This document shows, one piece after another, positions 58,025 to 64,000 of a DNA stretch of 64,000 nt. The notes under the pieces are model-generated. The model was not told where the DNA came from and ran no database searches. It was given only the letters and a program-made list of their open reading frames with translations. Position numbers and translations under genes: made by a program. The stretch comes from Lunularia cruciata (Eukaryota > Streptophyta > Marchantiopsida > Lunulariales > Lunulariaceae): the NCBI GenBank assembly GCA_948567375.1, contig OX419758.1:2981001-3045000 (forward strand). Reading direction: 5' to 3'. Position 1 is the first letter of the stretch, and every line of letters starts with the position of its first letter.

Positions 58025-58650
58025 TCATAGCATAGTATAATGATCCAAGGATAGGAAAACTTCCAAGAGAAACACAAGAGAAACACAAAGCTTCATACTC
58101 AATACTCCGATCCCCCAAAGGATCACCTTGTCTTTATTATATGGCAAAGAGGATTCCCTCAAAAGAAGCTCCACCCTTGACTCGAATACATGGATTGGTG
58201 ACTTTTCAACAAGCTCCATCTTTAGATTAGTTGCATACATAGGTGATATGTCAATTCTTGTCCTATCAAATTGGTCAAACAATTTTGATTGGAGGTAATC
58301 TTCGTATAGGAATCTCAAAATTACATGGATGAGGCACCATTGGAAAGCTCTCAATGAGACAAACATGGGGGAGGAAGGGCCAAAATTTTCTTCCTTGGTG
58401 GGAATAAATATATTTTTAAGGCCTAATTCATATGTTTATGCCTTTGAAATTGGCTCTAAAAATTTCAAGCTATTTTTGGCTCTTTCCTTATTAGTAGACA
58501 TACTCTTTTGGTGACACTTATATTTGATCTACTTATTCCATCATATATAACATCCTTATAGAGGTTACCAAACCAATTTTCATCACTAGATAATATATGT
58601 AGCTATTGATATTACATGTAGTCTATAGAACTCCAAAGCCACAATAATCC
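58025..58650 (-). repeat. Dispersed repeat B, copy 2 (inverted)
   Basis: The reverse complement aligns with 43400-44157 and keeps the 113-codon frame 58025-58366 (-), whose SSLPYNKDKVILWGIGVLSM corresponds to DPLWLYNKEKVLLWGIGGLS in copy 1. Whether this frame was ever a protein is unclear. It lacks the internal tandem duplication of copy 1. Confidence 0.6.
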
Positions 58651-60661
58651 AAGTTCAAGGAGACTCAGATTGGCTTTGAACAAATCATGGAAGGCTATCA
58701 AAAGGAGCTTGCAGACCTAGTTCACATCTGCAAGGGGCTGATAGTTTTGCTCAAGCACTCCGTGCCCCTCCCACCAAGGAATTATAATTGAAGCCATGTC
58801 TTACAAAGATAATTGTGGTGATTTTTGTTTTTTAACAATGAAATATTTTTTTGTACATAACATCATCATCTTTATTTTTTAAGCCTTTGGAAGTTTGTAG
58901 ATATACATAATTTATAAATAGGTACCCAGGCTAAACCAATACATAGTATTAGTTTGTTTGAGGTAGATAACCCTTGACTAAGCTGATTATAGCCATGGCT
59001 ACCTACCATTAGGTTTGGGCTTAGGATAAGATATGGTCAAGCTTGAGTGGTTTAGAGGTACTTAGGAAATTTCCATCCATTTTATCCATTGGAATCTTTC
59101 CACAATCAAGTAGGAAATGTACAAAAGGTTTAAACTTGATATTCACGGGGTCCATTTGGTGCATTCTTCTTTTGAGAGTAAATAAAAATTTTATACTATC
59201 AAGACACATGAGTCGATGAATATGTATTGGTCTTCCCATTGAATAGAATGATTGTATGCTCAACTGATTTAGGTACAAACCCATGACATTAGAGTGCAAC
59301 AACACAATCATGCGGAACTAGATTGTAACTCTCTACGAGTTTGGCCAAAGTCAGGAGGATATGGTAATACGTCTACACGGCCTCAAAGTCTAATCAAGTA
59401 ACACTCTTAGATAAGACTGAGTAGCATGGATCATTTCAGACTCCCATAACCTCATGCCTTCCGAGAAGGATAGAACATGGTAGTACTATTGTAGTCTTCA
59501 GAGTGATACAAATTCTGAAATCTCTCCCACCTATTTAATTTGCAAAGTTATTAGACCTCACTCATAAATTTTGGTAATGGGTTGCATTTTGTATGACTCA
59601 TGGTGGGGGTATCATATGTATTGTGGCTCATATAAATCTCACCTTGGTAGTTTGAAGCTTGGATGGTCGATCTGTGAACAAAAGAGAATCCAAAACAAAC
59701 TAGCCTTTATTACAAATGAACCTTCCCCTTCTTAGGACTCCCTTGGATTCACCCCTTTAGTACATAGGAGATAAGATTTCTTAGCATTTGGTAGTGTCAC
59801 TTGTTTTGGTGACATTACCCTCATTTGGGAGTGACCCAAAGGTTAAACACAAAATAATAGATGGTCTTTGGTGTGATCCTATCTGTCTTGTTTTAGCCAT
59901 TTCCAACCCATATCCCCGCAAGAACAACCTGTGTTTACGGATTATACTATAGTGAGTAGACTTTGAGTCACCATACTAATATTTAAAAAAATCTCTTGTC
60001 CAGACAAATGTTTCTAAAACCCTCAAAAGAACTTGGTCTTTGTGAAATGACACTAATCTAAAGTGAGTTTAGTGTAATCCTTGTGATCCTTGTATCGTTT
60101 CATATCCATGTATGTGCCTCTCTATATTCTCCAAGACATGTGTTCAAGAGGGCTCCGGTTATAACCACTTTACCAATTGTACCTTCAAGTTATTCTCAAT
60201 GAGTTTCTTATGTCCAAACCCTTCCTACCTGAGGTAATAAACAACACTGCAATGCCAATATAAGGCCTATTGATTGCTCTGATATAAGAACTGTTGGCTG
60301 TTGTGTGTGCAAAGGAATTACAGTGGTTTCTTCACACTCACAAGTACATTAGTGGATTCATAGTTCAGTGCTATAACCATGGCTTGTAAGTCTAAGCTCA
60401 GAATTTGCAATGCAATGTACCATCAGGACCATCATCCAATTGTAATAACTGCATACGTACAGGTATTACAATTTGCAAGTATTCAAGTATGCTCTTTGTG
60501 ACTGGGGAGAGCATATACCATAACTGTACCTTTTTAAATGCTTACTTTGAAGAGCAATTTCACAACAAGGGGTTTCAGAAATAGTTTTGATGGATGTCTA
60601 GGGGATAAATGACAAACCCACAACTATTTTTAGTGAACTCTGTAAGGAGATGAAGTGCTAA
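58651..60661. other. Repeat island, no gene recognised
   Basis: AT-rich. One minus-strand frame of 96 codons (59021-59311) lacks recognisable motifs. Confidence 0.4.
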
Positions 60662-60821
60662 TAAATGAACACTCCATAAAACTATTTACAGGATATTTAG
60701 TGCAAGTTGCGTTCATTTATAAGAATCAAGCGCCATATTATTAAATGAACACCCCATAAAACTATTTACAGGATATTTAGTGCAAGTTGCGTTCATTTAT
60801 AAGAATCAAGCGCCATATTAT
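60662..60821. repeat. Two tandem 80-bp units with internal inverted repeat
   Basis: The copies at 60662-60741 and 60742-60821 differ at one visible base (ACTCC versus ACCCC). Each unit starts TAAATGAAC and carries GTTCATTTA about 50 bases later, so each can fold on itself. Confidence 0.9.
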
Positions 60822-63025
60822 GGATGTTTAGGGTTCCTTGTCAAAATAAATGATTGTAGGTAGAGGTAACATGGCTCTTGAGAGGGTTATCATGTTTTTT
60901 GGTGGGTGATTTTTAGAAGATGATTTATGAAAGTTTTTGGTGGGTCCAAAATGCCACTCTCAACTATTTGAAAAAAAAATTCCCCATCAATGTGTTAATG
61001 CTCTTGTCAATAAACTAAGTGGTGTGTTTAGTAGTTTTGCATTGGTGTGGTGGTTCATTTCCATATATTAGTGCCGCAAGGGAGATAATGCAAGTTATGG
61101 AAAATGATCCACACTGCCCTACGGCCACCAAGAAATAGATAGAGGGCCAATGAATTTTACTCCAATGACATTGCCGTTTTGGAGTAAAATTCCCAAAGTG
61201 CAAGTAATTCCGTTCAGAATGTCAACTGCTGTCATACATACCACCAGAAAAGCAGTTGATTTTCTAGAACCAAAATCGATCGTGGAGGTGAGTTCGCGAA
61301 GGGTAAAGCAAGAAATTTTTTGGGCCATGGTTCGGGACAAGCATTGAGAGAGGTCGTATAGCAGATTTTCTGTTGAGTTAGAATCCTCGTGTTTTCAAGC
61401 TTATTTCTGTCATAGCTACTCCTAACTGTCATCGCAGGTCACAAGGTATTTCTCAGTTTGAAGCGGAAGATCAGGATTCATGAACTGTAGTAAGCTTTCA
61501 CTATTGAAGATTCCAAGTCACAAGAATGTTTATGGAATGTTCCAAGTCACTCTGTTTCGTGTTCGTTCGGAATTTCACCATACGATAGTCTGCCCGTAAA
61601 CAAGGGTCGCCCGAGAGTCGCCCATGCCCATGCGTTCATAGAGACTACTTTGCATGTAGCATTTACACACACTTTTAGTCGAACGAATCTCCAGTCATAC
61701 CCATCCAATCCGATAAACTTAGTGTTTATTACTCTATGAACGCACCATAGCCAAATAAAAGTTCACTAGATGTGTAATGGAAGAGCACCTAGGGGCATAT
61801 GTGGAAAGATTTTTCTTTGATATGAAGCATGTATTTCATGACATCAACTCCATAACTGAGGATGAAATAACAAGTCATTTCATTGAAGATCTGAAGCAAG
61901 TCTATAACTATAGCCTGACGATTTCAAGTTAATAAGATAACCGTTTGAATTTCAAGATCCTCTAACTTTGGTTAACAAGCATTTCCTGGATCAGCCGGAA
62001 AATGATTAAGAGCAATTTCAGAAGGAAGTTGGTTCAGATTGGTGGAGATGTAAACGATTTAGATGAAAGTTTTGCTATCATCGAGGCAGGGAACCATGAT
62101 GTGACGTCCCTTTTTGACACAATCTCTCGTTCATTCGTCGGCAACTCGTTTGCGGAAGACTCTACTTAACTGGCGATTCATGGCGGGCAGACTCTTGGGC
62201 ATACCCTCGATCACGGTCAGGCTGAATCAGAGTCATACGGTGAAATATGCATATACACGGTCATATGGTGAAATATAGGCCGAAACAGAGTCATATGGTG
62301 AAATTGCTCTACTTTAAAACCTGAATTTTCTTTCTGATAGCTTACTACAGATACATTACAGTACTGCATTTGCTGCTATTACGTTCAGATAGATAGTCAG
62401 TTAGTCTGTCGTTAACAAAATTTGGCTCATCACGGTATTTCTTAATTTTACTCGTAGTTTATACAGGACATCATCAGCGAATCAAGAAAACTTATTCAAT
62501 CTTCTAGCTGTAATTACTCACAGTAAGAATAATCACTTTAAGCTCTATTAAATAGAAACATGCCTTTTACAACATGAATGGAAAACGATATTCACCCAAA
62601 TTTTGAGTGAAGGAATGTTAATATACTAAGGGTTAAAACGCACTACATTTATTCGGTCACCCGGTGAGCAAATAAACTTAGCAGTACGATGGTGTACACC
62701 GAACCGTGATAAATGACATGATAAACTGTAGACCATCTCCAACACGTGGCAACGGGAGTACAGATAAGCTCCGGCTGTATTGGAGGACTACGAACCGCCG
62801 AGCCTCTTGATATAAAGCTACTTTGCATTACATGTTTGATCGGGAGCTCCACGTGATTGGGTCAGACATCATGAGATGAGTATCCTAACGAACTGACAGC
62901 TCCAGGCAAGCTTCTGACTGTACATATCCTCAGAGTGTTCTTGCCAAATTTAATTGCCATGTTCTTCCCGAATACAGTCTCAAAAGCGGTGCTCGATGTT
63001 TAACTGTGTAGGCATTTGCGAGTTT
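60822..63025. other. Transition from repeat island to genic sequence
   Basis: Plus-strand frames at 61150-61347 (FTPMTLPFWSKIPKVQVIPF, later SSRRVKQEIFWAMVRDKH) and about 61779-61932 (MEEHLGAYVERFFFDMKHVF) look coding-like, possibly decayed retroelement protein. A frame near 62006-62170 ends in TAA. At about 62222-62300 the unit GTCATAYGGTGAAATAT is repeated three times. None can be assigned to a family. Confidence 0.35.
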
Positions 63026-63908
63026 TCAGACCCGCTTTAAGAAATTAACCAGTGTCTTTACATCTTCTTTCCCTGAAGTACACAGCACCCAACACAAGTT
63101 AACAATGTCAGATTACACCTTAGTCGGGTTTTGGATACACAACAGCAGGTTGTTTATGGCAGACTTGACCAATGTGACCTTCTACCTCTGTTTCTCAATC
63201 CTTGTCTTGGTTGATGGTGGATGTAAAGCCGGCTTGCTTTAAGTCCTATCAGAGACTTACCGAACATGGGGAAGCTGTGGCCCTGTGGAAGGTTGATGAC
63301 GACGGGGTTCACCCATAAATTAAGGAACTCCTTTGTTAATGACCTGAATGAATCTTTGAGACCTGTCAAATAACAAAATGTCAGCTCATGTGCCGGCTCT
63401 GTTCCAGGAAACAGTCCAAGGAAAGTTTCGAGGACTTCTCAGCTCAACATGGAAGAATGATGAGTTACTGATGAAAGCAGGCCAATGTCCACATTGACGG
63501 ACTCACCCATCACATGCAACGTAGGAATGTTAATAGGAGATCCTCTGTAAACGTCGGAGATGCCTGAATCTTTCATATATGCTCCAAAGGTTATGATCAG
63601 GAAGCGGAATGTAGGAAGGTCTGCTGCTCTCTTTCCCAACGTCACCCTACCCTGCTTACATGTAACGCAAGAAGATCGTGTTATCATCACATGAAAATAT
63701 CTCTGAATCCATGCGTCGTCGAATCATTTGTGAAGTTTTAGCAATAGCGCCACTCTTAACTCTAGTTTGAAGCTTCAGGAACTTCTTCTATAAGCGTGCT
63801 GTAGAAACATTGAATTGGACATCAAGATCTCAATCGTTATCGGTGCTGAGGTCCAAATCTTAGTACCTTGTGTTGGATAGCAGCCAGTAAACCAGACATT
63901 ATGGAACC
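63026..63908 (-). CDS. FSH1-family serine hydrolase (3' part, runs off the right edge)
   Basis: Four exons join in phase on the minus strand: 63908-63867, 63651-63507, 63362-63261, 63072-63026. They encode GSIMSGLLAAIQHK; then GRVTLGKRAADLPTFRF, LIITFGAYMKDSGI, INIPTLHVMG; then LKDSFRSLTKEFLN, VNPVVINLPQGHSFPMF; then GKEDVKTLVNFLKRV-stop. This is the second half of the FSH1 (DUF341) alpha/beta-hydrolase fold: the exon just outside should end in the GFSQ nucleophile elbow, GLKD supplies the likely acid, and PQGH the catalytic His. FSH1 proteins are small cytosolic esterases; the plant substrate is unknown. All four visible introns or intron ends are GT-AG. Confidence 0.8.
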
Positions 63909-64000
63909 CTGGAAGCGAAAGACCACATTTAGGATGCTGAAAGCAAGTTCGGAATCTGCAGAAGAAGAGTAATATACAAGTCGATTTTGTCGAAGTACAG

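Overview
The window looks like nuclear DNA of a land plant, most likely a liverwort. The evidence is spliced genes with GT-AG introns, a plant SnRK1 gamma subunit, plant TTTAGGG-type telomere motifs, and an immune receptor that fuses an alpha/beta-hydrolase domain to NB-ARC and LRR domains. That hydrolase-NBS-LRR (HNL) architecture was described from liverworts such as Marchantia. The species assignment is an inference.

Layout. At 1-3310 lies the 5' part of a Ty3-type LTR retrotransposon on the minus strand: LTR, tRNA-Glu primer site, an extra zinc-knuckle ORF, then gag running off the left edge. At 5.6-8.4 kb are two decayed copies of the 3' end of the receptor. The fuller receptor gene lies at 10.66-15.6 kb (+). 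An AT-rich repeat island fills 15.8-26.5 kb, with a second LTR of the same family and a Harbinger-like transposase relic. A block of ordinary genes follows: a UPF0548/DUF1990 protein (26.80-29.07 kb, +), a SnRK1 gamma/KING1-type four-CBS protein (32.06-34.78 kb, +) and a 2-oxoglutarate/Fe(II) dioxygenase (36.37-37.58 kb, -), the last two convergent. From 42.4 to 48.4 kb is a second repeat island with a reverse-transcriptase relic. At 48.5-50.6 kb are three decayed dioxygenase fragments. From 53.7 to 61 kb is a third repeat island. At 63.03-63.91 kb (-) is the 3' half of an FSH1-type serine hydrolase, running off the right edge.

The genes do not form an operon-like system. The receptor is the most distinctive gene. 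Its LRR exon has two reading-frame breaks, one attributable to a 4-bp tandem duplication that the nearby decayed copy lacks, and the junction between its hydrolase and NB-ARC parts is not resolved. It may be a pseudogene, a truncated allele or a sequence with assembly errors. Exon structures were worked out by hand from splice sites, reading phase and family similarity recalled from memory; no search was run.
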